7,172 nucleotides of DNA from Geothermobacter sp964441925 (GCA_964441925.1 CAYTVY010000125.1:1-7172); one strand, 5' to 3'. Numbered from the stretch's first letter, positions 1 to 5,522 are shown. Notes: generated from the sequence alone by a model not told the origin. A program made the numbers and translations.

Positions 1-173
1 TTCACCTTGCCGCTGGCGACGATGAAAAACCCCTCGGCTTCGTCACCGTCGGCGAAAAGGATTTCGCCGCGGCGGGCGGTGCGCAACCGGGAAATCTCCG
101 CCAGCCGGTCGAGATCCTCGTCGTCGACACCGGCGAAGAGATAGCTCTGGTGCAGCAGGTTCCGGATATCCAT
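1..173 (-). CDS. Crp/Fnr-family transcriptional regulator, N-terminal part (cut by the window edge)
   Basis: Only the first 57 residues are visible; the gene continues past position 1. The protein opens MDIRNLLHQSYLFAGVDDED and continues with the pattern L-x-x-L-A-x-x-x-x-L-R, then R-R-G-E-I-L-F-A-D-G-D, then G-F-F-I-V-A-S-G-K-V-K. This is the typical start of a cyclic-nucleotide-binding-like beta-barrel of Crp/Fnr regulators (family knowledge). The ligand site and the DNA-binding helix-turn-helix lie outside the window, so neither effector nor targets can be read. No Fnr-type cysteine cluster is seen in this part. The ATG at 173 is chosen because a GGGAG sits 8 bases upstream; the nearby ATG at 178 is out of frame. 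The gene follows the 57-residue membrane-protein gene after 20 bases and is probably the last visible gene of the operon led by the DNMT2-like gene. A non-regulatory cNMP-domain protein cannot be excluded. Confidence 0.8.
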   Translation of the reverse strand, partial: MDIRNLLHQSYLFAGVDDEDLDRLAEISRLRTARRGEILFADGDEAEGFFIVASGKV

Positions 174-193
174 GCCATATGCTCCCGCAGCGC

Positions 194-367
194 TTACTGG
201 TATCCCTGGTCCGGTCCCTCACCCGGTTTGCGCAGTGCCATGATCAACAGGGCGAAGGGGCCGAGCAGCAACCCGAGGGCCACCCAGAGCCTGACATTGA
301 AATTCTTCCCCTTCGCCAGCGACGCCGCCGCACAGCCGAAGGCAATCCACATCAGAACGAATTCCAT
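194..367 (-). CDS. Small two-helix membrane protein (57 aa), function unknown
   Basis: A 57-residue frame starts MEFVLMWIAFGCAAASLA, crosses a short positive stretch (K19, K21), then has a second hydrophobic segment at about residues 27-45 (L-W-V-A-L-G-L-L-L-G-P-F-A-L-L-I-M-A-L), and ends in a short polar tail rich in G, P and Q. I see two membrane helices in a hairpin; the positive loop suggests it faces the cytoplasm. No enzymatic motif is present, and I do not assign a function. The start is supported by AAAGGA about 10 bases upstream, which overlaps the stop codon of the preceding exported-protein gene (15-base gap), a sign of an operon. The Crp/Fnr gene follows 20 bases later. The coherent hydrophobic pattern, good ribosome site and neat fit in the gap make a real gene likely. 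Confidence 0.7.
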   Translation of the reverse strand: MEFVLMWIAFGCAAASLAKGKNFNVRLWVALGLLLGPFALLIMALRKPGEGPDQGYQ

Positions 368-382
368 GATTCCATCATCCTT

Positions 383-907
383 TCAGGACTGTTGTTGCCA
401 TCGCAGGTCGGTAAAGATGAGCTGCAAACGGCCGTCGCGACGAATCAGGCGGATATTCAGGCCCTTGCGGCGCCAGAGAACCTCATTCTGCCAGGAGCTG
501 ACCCGGACCTCGCCGCGCCCCATATCGGCCGTCAGCCGCCGCACGATGCGTTCGGCCAGGGGACTGTTCGCCGCCGGCCGGAAACGGACCTCGATCTCAT
601 ACAGGCGCGGCTCGCCGTCCGCACCGGCTGTCAACCGCAGATAGAAGGTTGCCGGATGGTCGAAATAGCGGCCGCGACAATAAAAGGTGCGGGCATCCTC
701 GACCAGATAACGCGCCTGGAAATGGGTCGAGGCGTGCAGCCAGCCCTCCGGCGCCAGGGCGATGTCGCGCTCGCGAGCCAGGTCCCAGACCTGCTGCCGG
801 GTCATGCCTGTCTGCCAGATGTCGACGGTCACCGCCGCAACGGAAGTGACCGCCGACAAGAGCAGCGGCCCAACCGATACCAGAACAAACAACAGTTTCC
901 ATCGCAT
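383..907 (-). CDS. Exported protein of unknown function with a BamE-like motif (174 aa)
   Basis: Starting at the ATG at 907, the protein begins MRWKLLFVLVSVGPLLLS and reaches V-A-A at residues 23-25, a good Sec signal peptide with a likely signal peptidase I cut after A25. No lipobox cysteine is present; the only cysteine is C77. The mature part carries G-M-T-R-Q-Q-V at 34-40, which resembles the G-M-T-x-x-x-V turn of BamE/SmpA-like domains, followed by a mixed strand-rich region (F-Y-L-R-L-T, Y-E-I-E-V-R-F, I-R-L-I-R-R). It is probably a small periplasmic or envelope protein; a role in outer-membrane assembly is only a guess from that motif. A TTG at 943 with AAGGA 6 bases upstream is an alternative start adding 12 residues. 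I prefer 907 because it gives a standard signal peptide, although its AAGGAGG lies a long 13 bases away. It follows the methyltransferase gene by 39 bases. Confidence 0.75.
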   Translation of the reverse strand: MRWKLLFVLVSVGPLLLSAVTSVAAVTVDIWQTGMTRQQVWDLARERDIALAPEGWLHASTHFQARYLVEDARTFYCRGRYFDHPATFYLRLTAGADGEPRLYEIEVRFRPAANSPLAERIVRRLTADMGRGEVRVSSWQNEVLWRRKGLNIRLIRRDGRLQLIFTDLRWQQQS

Positions 908-946
908 GCGGCAAGTATCGCCTCCTTCCCACCGGTTGGTCAACCT

Positions 947-1861
947 TCATCCTTCTCCGTTCATACAAAAGGCGAAAGAATGCAGAACCCGCCTGACGGC
1001 CGCCACCGACAGGCTGTTGCCAAGCAGCTTCCAGCACCGGCGCAGCGACATGCCGGCGGGAAAGGTGAAATCGGCGGGGAAGTGCAGCAGCGCGGCGATC
1101 TCCGCCGGAGCGAAACGGCGCACCCCCGCCCGACAGCGCAAATAGGCGCCGGCGTGCATCAGCGACCTGCCGTAACCGGCGGTGAAGCAGGTGGTGTAGG
1201 CACCGGCGTCATCCGGATCGAGAATACGGAATCCGTTGCCGAACCGGGCGACAATATCGGCCGGTACCAGCAGCCGGGCATCCTCGTCCGCCGCCGGTTG
1301 CAGATAGTCCGCCAGGGGCCGCATGGCCTGCCGGCAGACCGGAAGCGGGCCGGGATCCCTGTCGCGGCCGGCGACCAGGTAATAACGCGGCCGGCGCATG
1401 GGAATGCCGAGCTCGGTCGGACAGAGCAGGCATTCGTCGTACCGGTAGCCGAGGTCCCGCAGGCAGGCGAGCAGCAAACGCCGGGCCCGCGAACGGGCAA
1501 AACCGGTCACGTTCTCCAGTGCCAGGGCGGACGGCCGCAGTTCGTCCGGCAGTTTGCGCAGCAGGTCGAGCAGATGCAGCAGGCTTCGCGCCCGCGGGTC
1601 GTCGACATCGGCGCCCCGTCCCCGCACCGAATAAGGCTGACAGGGGGGAGAGAGCCACCAGAGATCGGCCGGCAAAACCGCCAGGTCATCCGGGGAGAGC
1701 CGTTCGATCGTCCCGGAACGAACCGCGTGCCGCGGAAAGTTGTGCCGATAGACCTCCAGGGCGACCAGATTCTGGTCGAAGGCGCAGACCACGTCGACAT
1801 CGCAATCCTGCACCGCGGCGGCAAACCCGCCGATGCCGCAGAAAAATTCCAGAGCCCGCAT
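947..1861 (-). CDS. DNMT2-type (tRNA) cytosine-5 methyltransferase
   Basis: A 304-residue C5-cytosine methyltransferase with all core motifs: SAM-binding F-F-C-G-I-G-G-F at 6-13, catalytic S-P-P-C-Q-P-Y at 71-77 (nucleophile C74), E-N-V at 116-118, R-x-R in P-M-R-R-P-R-Y-Y at 154-161, and G-N-S-L-S-V at 281-286. Several points favour DNMT2/TRDMT1 over a DNA restriction methylase: the C-F-T tripeptide at 225-227 within C-F-T-A-G-Y-G, the sequence L-G-I-P-M-R-R-P-R-Y, the F-P-A-D-F-T-F-P stretch, and a very small target-recognition region. DNMT2 enzymes methylate C38 of tRNA anticodon loops; a Geobacter homologue was reported to act on tRNA-Glu (family knowledge). No restriction endonuclease is nearby. 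The ATG at 1861 is chosen because motif I then starts near residue 6, as in the family, with AAGGA about 11 bases upstream. The ATG at 1873 and the TTG at 1951 are in-frame alternatives. It is the first gene of a likely four-gene operon. Confidence 0.88.
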   Translation of the reverse strand: MRALEFFCGIGGFAAAVQDCDVDVVCAFDQNLVALEVYRHNFPRHAVRSGTIERLSPDDLAVLPADLWWLSPPCQPYSVRGRGADVDDPRARSLLHLLDLLRKLPDELRPSALALENVTGFARSRARRLLLACLRDLGYRYDECLLCPTELGIPMRRPRYYLVAGRDRDPGPLPVCRQAMRPLADYLQPAADEDARLLVPADIVARFGNGFRILDPDDAGAYTTCFTAGYGRSLMHAGAYLRCRAGVRRFAPAEIAALLHFPADFTFPAGMSLRRCWKLLGNSLSVAAVRRVLHSFAFCMNGEG

Positions 1862-1902
1862 CCGTGTCGACATCCTTCCGTCCAGGTTCGGGGGTCGCGG
1901 CA

Positions 1903-1917
1903 ATGTCGCAGCGACAT
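1903..1917. repeat. Perfect 15-bp palindrome, operator-like
   Basis: ATGTCGCAGCGACAT has two perfect 7-base arms around a single A. It lies about 42 bases upstream of the chosen methyltransferase start. The same GTCGC/GCGAC core recurs nearby at 1894-1898 and in the 8-bp palindrome GTCGCGAC at 1929-1936. This fits a protein-binding site controlling the minus-strand operon, or a leader hairpin. If translation really began at the TTG at 1951, the site would be inside the coding region instead. No known regulator is recognised for it. Confidence 0.4.
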
Positions 1918-1993
1918 CCGCGCAACGGGTCGCGACATCATGCGCCGACAAACGGAACTCAAGTTAGCATAATTGCTTATGTTTTGACAGTAC

Positions 1994-2008
1994 GAACCGG
2001 CACGGTTC
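1994..2008. promoter_or_regulatory. Inverted repeat GAACCG-GCA-CGGTTC upstream of hsp20
   Basis: Two perfect 6-base arms are separated by 3 bases. The repeat overlaps the GGCACG half of a sigma-54-like promoter and lies 4 bases after a TTGACA hexamer at 1984-1989. Its position between the promoter-like elements and the hsp20 start suggests an operator or an early transcript hairpin. It does not match the CIRCE heat-shock operator, which has longer arms (TTAGCACTC type). The function is inferred only from position and symmetry. Confidence 0.35.
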
Positions 2009-2012
2009 TTGG
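1999..2012 (+). promoter_or_regulatory. Sigma-54-like promoter candidate for hsp20
   Basis: GGCACG, four bases, then TTGG resembles the -24/-12 consensus TGGCACG-N4-TTGC. The spacing between the two key dinucleotides is exactly right, but the -12 element reads GG rather than GC, which would weaken it. Transcription would start near 2024, leaving a leader of about 34 bases. Alternatives for a sigma-70-type promoter are poor: TTGACA at 1984-1989 has no -10 box at proper spacing, and CCGACA (1945-1950) with CATAAT (1968-1973), 17 bases apart, is only moderate. Confidence 0.3.
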
Positions 2013-2032
2013 AGAAAGCGGGCACGTAACAA

Positions 2033-2050
2033 TCTTCAACCGAGGAGGTG
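2033..2050 (+). promoter_or_regulatory. Hsp20 ribosome-binding site with possible masking hairpin
   Basis: A strong Shine-Dalgarno, GAGGAGGTG at 2042-2050, ends 7 bases before the hsp20 ATG. Directly upstream, TCTTC at 2033-2037 can pair with GAGGA at 2042-2046 (four standard pairs plus one G-U pair) across the four-base loop AACC. That would hide half of the ribosome site. Heat-shock genes of this family often carry RNA thermometers in their leaders (established for ROSE and fourU elements), but this stem is short and is not a recognisable member of either class. Confidence 0.3.
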
Positions 2051-2057
2051 ACGAACG

Positions 2058-2558
2058 ATGGCAAACTGGCATGAACTGAAGGAAGGTGCCGAAAACGTTC
2101 TGCACAGCGTTTCCGACGGCTGGCGGCAGCTCATCGACCGGGCCTCCGGTGCCCTGACCCGTTATCTCCCGGGGCTGACACGGGAAGATAAAAACGGGGC
2201 GGAAGCACAGGAAGTCGCCCGGCGCAGCTCGGGCTGGGGCATGCTGGCGGCCGAGGTCTCGGAGACCGCCGGCAAGGTCATCGTCCGGCTGGAGGCGCCG
2301 GGACTCGAAGCGGACGAAATCGACATCCAGGTCATCGACAACACTCTGGTCGTCCGCGGCGAGAAGCGGCTGCAGCGCGAACATAGCGACGGCCGTTACC
2401 ACATCATGGAATGCGCCTACGGCCACTTCGAGCGGGCCATCCCCCTGCCCGCCCGCATCGCCGCCGACCGGGCCGAGGCCAGTTACCGCAAGGGCGTTCT
2501 GCGGATCGAGCTGCCGAAGAGCGACCGGCCGACCGGCAAGGTGATCCGGGTGCGCTGA
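2058..2558 (+). CDS. Hsp20/alpha-crystallin small heat-shock protein
   Basis: A 166-residue protein with an N-terminal arm (1-60) and an alpha-crystallin domain at about 61-155. Visible hallmarks are V-I-V-R-L-E-A-P-G-L (74-83), the segment L-V-V-R-G-E-K-R (97-104), the signature A-S-Y-R-K-G-V-L-R-I-E-L-P-K at 141-154, and a terminal I-x-V at 163-165 that in the family docks neighbouring subunits. Such proteins are cytoplasmic ATP-independent holdases that bind unfolding proteins and pass them to DnaK/ClpB (family knowledge). The ATG at 2058 follows an excellent GAGGAGGTG. The gene stands alone on the plus strand, divergent from the methyltransferase operon and convergent with the DUF364 gene, with a hairpin after its stop. 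It may be stress-controlled through the repeats and leader described separately. The N-terminal arm is slightly long for a class-A bacterial sHSP but normal overall. Confidence 0.93.
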   Translation: MANWHELKEGAENVLHSVSDGWRQLIDRASGALTRYLPGLTREDKNGAEAQEVARRSSGWGMLAAEVSETAGKVIVRLEAPGLEADEIDIQVIDNTLVVRGEKRLQREHSDGRYHIMECAYGHFERAIPLPARIAADRAEASYRKGVLRIELPKSDRPTGKVIRVR

Positions 2559-2563
2559 GAAGA

Positions 2564-2590
2564 ACGGGCGGCCCGAATGGGGTCGCCCGT
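2564..2590. terminator. Hairpin between convergent genes, likely bidirectional terminator
   Basis: ACGGGCG at 2564-2570 pairs with CGCCCGT at 2584-2590, and CCC/GGG can extend the stem around a GAAT loop. It starts 5 bases after the hsp20 stop and lies 22 bases beyond the DUF364 stop on the other strand. On the plus strand it is followed by ACCTTTCC, and on the minus strand by TCTTCTC. Both tails are only moderately T-rich, so it is an imperfect intrinsic terminator that could serve both genes. Confidence 0.5.
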
Positions 2591-2611
2591 ACCTTTCCGT
2601 TCCTCCGGAAC

Positions 2612-3457
2612 TCAGGCCGTCAGGGCGTCGAGTCCCGGATAGGTTCCGGCAGCGAAGCAGAGCTTGCGCGTCGCCTCACCCCACTTCCTGCCGCCGGCAA
2701 TCAGCTCCAGCAGCCGGCCGGCATCGTCGACGAAACGCCCCCCGAGCACATGCACTCCCCGTTCGAACAGCGGATCGGGAAAATAGCCCGCCGTCGGACC
2801 GACGACCGACAGATGCTCCGCCTGCCGGCAGTGGGCCAGCACCTCGTCGAGGGTGTCGTTGAGCACCGTCGTGCCGGTGCACAGGACCTTGTTGCACCGT
2901 TGCAGCGCAGTCACATCCAGGGTCACCGGCAGATCGGGAAAACGCTCGACCAGTTCCGCCTTCTTCTCGACGATGACCAGCTCGGCGCCGCGGGCCTGCA
3001 CCCGCCTGATCAGGGGGGGAAAGAATCCGACCATGCCCACCCGGTCGCCCGCTTCGAGTCGCATCCGTCCGAGAGAATCGGGCGCCGTCTCCGGCACCTG
3101 GCCGGTTGCCCGCATCACCTGCTGGCAGATGGCATTGATCGCCGCCAGGCCCAGCATGTTGCGTACCGGGTCGTCTCCACCGAAGGCGTCGGCCAGCTCC
3201 TCGGGCCGACTGCCGACAAGGTCGGAAGAGCGCAGGGCACGGTAATCGGCCAGGCTGCCATCCGGCAGCAGCAGATAGCTGATGCCGCCGGCGCCCCCAT
3301 CGAGCGCCAGAACCATGAACCGGCAGGCATCGGCGGCACAGTCCGCGACCGCCTCGCCGACCGTCACCTTCGGCAGTACGGCCCCGGCGATTCTCGGTAT
3401 CGGGAAACGGCCGGCCAGGTTCAGGGCCATCGTCCGCAGATCATCCATCACACTCAT
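2612..3457 (-). CDS. DUF364 family protein (putative heavy-metal chelation domain)
   Basis: A 281-residue soluble protein. The N-terminal half (about 1-115, with V-T-V-G-E-A-V and a D-Y-R-A-L-R-S-S-D-L stretch) fits the DUF4213-like, enolase-N-terminal-like part. The C-terminal half is DUF364: G-M-V-G-F-F-P-P-L-I at 141-150, V-I-V-E-K at 161-165, C-T-G-T-T-V-L-N-D-T-L at 193-203, and V-V-G-P-T-A-G-Y-F-P-D-P-L-F at 218-231. Family structures combine this fold with a Rossmann-like domain, and a heavy-metal-chelating role has been suggested but not proven. The ATG at 3457 is chosen for GGAGG 5 bases upstream; a longer frame to 3562 would overlap the preceding gene. The gene follows the 73-residue membrane-protein gene by 40 bases and is probably co-transcribed. 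No metal transporter or cofactor gene is beside it, so the substrate cannot be told. Confidence 0.85.
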   Translation of the reverse strand: MSVMDDLRTMALNLAGRFPIPRIAGAVLPKVTVGEAVADCAADACRFMVLALDGGAGGISYLLLPDGSLADYRALRSSDLVGSRPEELADAFGGDDPVRNMLGLAAINAICQQVMRATGQVPETAPDSLGRMRLEAGDRVGMVGFFPPLIRRVQARGAELVIVEKKAELVERFPDLPVTLDVTALQRCNKVLCTGTTVLNDTLDEVLAHCRQAEHLSVVGPTAGYFPDPLFERGVHVLGGRFVDDAGRLLELIAGGRKWGEATRKLCFAAGTYPGLDALTA

Positions 3458-3497
3458 TGTCGCCTCCACGCTCGCCGCTTCGAAACCCTTTTCCGAC

Positions 3498-3719
3498 TCA
3501 GCCCCCCGCCCACCAGCGGTAGACAAATCCACCGGCGAGCGCGAGCACCAGCAACTCGGCAAGGAACAATCCGAGTGCGAGCTTCTTCCTGTCCGTGCGC
3601 CGCAGTCTCTCCGGCAACAGCCGGTCGAAGTCGGCGTTCATGTTCTCCCAGGCTTCCCGGAAAACACTCTGCCGTCCTGGCTGCTTCACCACCTTACGTC
3701 TGCTTTTGCCTGATGTCAT
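3498..3719 (-). CDS. Small single-helix membrane protein (73 aa), function unknown
   Basis: The protein begins with a basic cytoplasmic-looking arm (MTSGKSRRKVVKQPGRQ), continues through a charged stretch with F-R-E-A-W-E-N-M-N-A-D-F-D-R-L-L, and ends with one membrane helix at about 46-68 (L-A-L-G-L-F-L-A-E-L-L-V-L-A-L-A-G-G-F-V-Y) followed by R-W-W-A-G-G. This layout suggests a C-terminally anchored protein with the N-terminus inside. No catalytic motif is seen and I do not recognise the family. The ATG at 3719 has AGG about 9 bases upstream; an in-frame ATG at 3743 would add 8 residues but has a weaker ribosome site. It precedes the DUF364 gene by 40 bases with no terminator between them, so the two are probably one transcript. 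Confidence 0.65.
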   Translation of the reverse strand: MTSGKSRRKVVKQPGRQSVFREAWENMNADFDRLLPERLRRTDRKKLALGLFLAELLVLALAGGFVYRWWAGG

Positions 3720-3745
3720 CGTTTCGCACCTGCCCTCTTGCATGC

Positions 3746-3767
3746 TGGTCGCCGTTCATGCCGACCA
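3746..3767. repeat. Inverted repeat upstream of the 73-aa membrane-protein gene
   Basis: TGGTCG at 3746-3751 and CGACCA at 3762-3767 form perfect 6-base arms around a 10-base spacer. The repeat sits 26 bases before the ATG at 3719, in the 132-base gap that follows the formate-tetrahydrofolate ligase gene. It could be an operator or a leader hairpin. On the minus strand a T-run lies before rather than after it, so it is not an intrinsic terminator for the upstream gene. No clear promoter hexamers were found in this gap. Confidence 0.25.
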
Positions 3768-3851
3768 AAATGTCCGTGCAGCCATGGTCGCACTTGTGAC
3801 ACCGTGCAACACCGAAAAACATGCGGCCCGGACATCGGTGCCTCCCGACGA

Positions 3852-5486
3852 TCACAATCCGAGGATTCCGCCATCCGGCCCGACATCGATCCGTTCGGCC
3901 AGCGGCCGGGCCGGCAGGCCGGGCATGCGCAGGATATCCCCGGTCAGCACCACCAGAAAACCGGCACCGGCATTGACCTGGACGGCCCGCACCGTCACCT
4001 CGAAATCACGGGGGCGCCCCTTGAGCGCCGGATCATCGGACAGGGAGGTCGGCGCCTTGGCCACGCAGACCGGCAGTCCGGCATGGCCGAGTTTCTCTAT
4101 CTGTCGCAGGTCACGTTCGGCCTGGCGGGTGAAGGCGACATCGTCGGCCCCGTAGATCTGCCGGCAGATGAGGCGGATCTTCTCGGCAACCGGCAGGCCG
4201 AGGTCATAGAGCGGGACAAAAGGACGGCTCCGCGTAGCCGCCGCCATCACCGCCCGGGCCAGGTCGAGAGCCCCCTCGCCGCCCAGCTCATAATGGCGAC
4301 AGACCGTGCACACCACCTTCCGTTCCTCGCAACGGCGCCGCACCAGGGCCACTTCTCCGTCAATGTCCGAAGCAAACCGGTTCAGGGCAACCACCGGTTC
4401 CTTGTTGAATTTGCGGACATTCTCGATGTGCTTGTCGAGATTGGCCAGGCCCCGCTCGACGGCCGCCGGATCCGGGTCCCCGAGGCGGTCGGCGCGAACG
4501 CCCCCGTGCATTTTCAGGGCCCGCACGGTGGTCACCAGCACCACCGCCACCGGATCGATCCCGGCGAGCCGGCACTTGATGTCGAAAAACTTCTCCGCCC
4601 CCAGATCGAAACCGAACCCGGCTTCGGTGACGGCCCAGTCGGCATGGTGCATGGCCATCCGGGTGGCGATCAGGCTGCTGCAGCCGTGGGCGATGTTGGC
4701 AAAGGGACCGCCGTGCACCAGGGCCGGCACCCCTTCGCCGGTCCGGACCAGGTTGGGATGGATGGCGTCCCGCAGCAGGGCCAGCATGGCCCCCGTCACC
4801 CCGAGCTGACGGGCATGCACCGGTGCCCCGTCCCAGGTGTAGGCCACCAGAATACTGTCGAGCCGGCGGCGAAGATCGTCGATATCCTCGGCCAGGCAGA
4901 GAATCGCCATGATTTCGGAAGCGGCGGTGATGTCGAACCCTCCCTCGCGCGGGAGGCCCTGACCAGCCCCTCCCAGCCCGACGACGATATGCCGCAGACT
5001 GCGGTCGTTCATGTCCATCACCCGCCGCCAGAGAACGCGGCGCGGGTCGATGCCGAGGCTGTTGCCATGATAGAAATGGTTGTCGATCACCGCCGACAGC
5101 AGATTGTTGGCGCAGGTGACGGCGTGAAAGTCTCCCGTGAAGTGCAGGTTGATCCGGTCGGCCGGCACCAGCACGCTGCGTCCGCCGCCGGTGGCACCGC
5201 CCTTGCGGCCGAGGCAGGGGCCGAGGGAGGCCTCCCGCAGGGCCAGGCAGACCGACTCCCCCAGCCTCGCCAGGGCCTGGGCCAGGCCGATGGAGGTGGT
5301 CGTCTTGCCCTCGCCGCCCGGGGTCGGCGTGGTGGCCGAGACCAGCACCAGCTTCCCGGCCCCCCGGGCCGGTCGCCGCAGCGCCGCAAGGCGCACCTTG
5401 GCCACGTCATGGCCGTAGGGAATCAGGTCATCCGGATGAAGCGCCAGTTTTTCGGCAATCCGGTCTATGCTGACTGGAACTGACAT
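3852..5486 (-). CDS. fhs: Formate-tetrahydrofolate ligase (10-formyl-THF synthetase)
   Basis: A 544-residue enzyme, near the usual 555-560, that joins formate and tetrahydrofolate using ATP to give 10-formyl-THF, feeding purine synthesis or the methyl branch of one-carbon metabolism. Seen in order: ATP-binding T-P-G-G-E-G-K-T-T-T at 55-64; R-E-A-S-L-G-P at 84-90 (usually R-E-P-S-L-G-P; R84 corresponds to Moorella R97); G-R-K-G-G-A-T-G-G-G-R at 93-103; N-L-H-F-T-G-D-F-H-A at 113-122; F-D-I-T-A-A-S-E at 184-191; V-H-G-G-P-F-A-N-I-A-H-G at 257-268; T-E-A-G-F-G-F-D-L-G-A-E-K-F-F-D at 287-302; and V-T-T-V-R-A-L-K-M-H-G-G at 318-329. The ATG at 5486 follows GAGGA by 10 bases. It is cytoplasmic and stands as its own unit; no folD or methylene-THF reductase is adjacent. 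The altered glycine-rich signature marks a divergent branch, but the reaction is very likely kept. Confidence 0.93.
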   Translation of the reverse strand: MSVPVSIDRIAEKLALHPDDLIPYGHDVAKVRLAALRRPARGAGKLVLVSATTPTPGGEGKTTTSIGLAQALARLGESVCLALREASLGPCLGRKGGATGGGRSVLVPADRINLHFTGDFHAVTCANNLLSAVIDNHFYHGNSLGIDPRRVLWRRVMDMNDRSLRHIVVGLGGAGQGLPREGGFDITAASEIMAILCLAEDIDDLRRRLDSILVAYTWDGAPVHARQLGVTGAMLALLRDAIHPNLVRTGEGVPALVHGGPFANIAHGCSSLIATRMAMHHADWAVTEAGFGFDLGAEKFFDIKCRLAGIDPVAVVLVTTVRALKMHGGVRADRLGDPDPAAVERGLANLDKHIENVRKFNKEPVVALNRFASDIDGEVALVRRRCEERKVVCTVCRHYELGGEGALDLARAVMAAATRSRPFVPLYDLGLPVAEKIRLICRQIYGADDVAFTRQAERDLRQIEKLGHAGLPVCVAKAPTSLSDDPALKGRPRDFEVTVRAVQVNAGAGFLVVLTGDILRMPGLPARPLAERIDVGPDGGILGL

Positions 5487-5522
5487 GGTCGGAACGTCCT
5501 CGCCAGGGCTGCGCTCACGTCA

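Noticed and set aside
947..1861. Reading the methyltransferase as part of a restriction-modification system
   Set aside because: No endonuclease or Vsr-type gene is beside it, the target-recognition region is minimal, and DNMT2-specific motifs are present.
179..1972. A very long plus-strand open frame (597 codons) opposite the exported-protein and methyltransferase genes
   Set aside because: It runs antisense to genes with clear motifs, its product has no recognisable domain and is rich in R, P, Q and G, as expected from the reverse strand of GC-rich coding DNA.
1968..1981. CATAA-TTGC-TTATG inverted repeat between the divergent genes
   Set aside because: The arms are only 5 bases and AT-rich; it may belong to a promoter but is not distinguishable from chance.
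2411..3799. Plus-strand frame overlapping the end of hsp20 and antisense to the DUF364 gene
   Set aside because: The product is low in complexity with no domain, and it begins inside hsp20 in another frame; DUF364 motifs on the minus strand explain the region.
3807..3851. Terminator after the formate-tetrahydrofolate ligase gene (T-run with partial dyad)
   Set aside because: On the minus strand a TTTTT run follows only a 4-bp imperfect stem, and the outer CACCGA/TCGGTG arms enclose a 19-base loop containing the T-run; this is too weak to call.
3738..5483. Plus-strand frame of 581 codons antisense to formate-tetrahydrofolate ligase
   Set aside because: The minus strand encodes a full-length enzyme with conserved motifs throughout; the plus frame is a composition-driven shadow.
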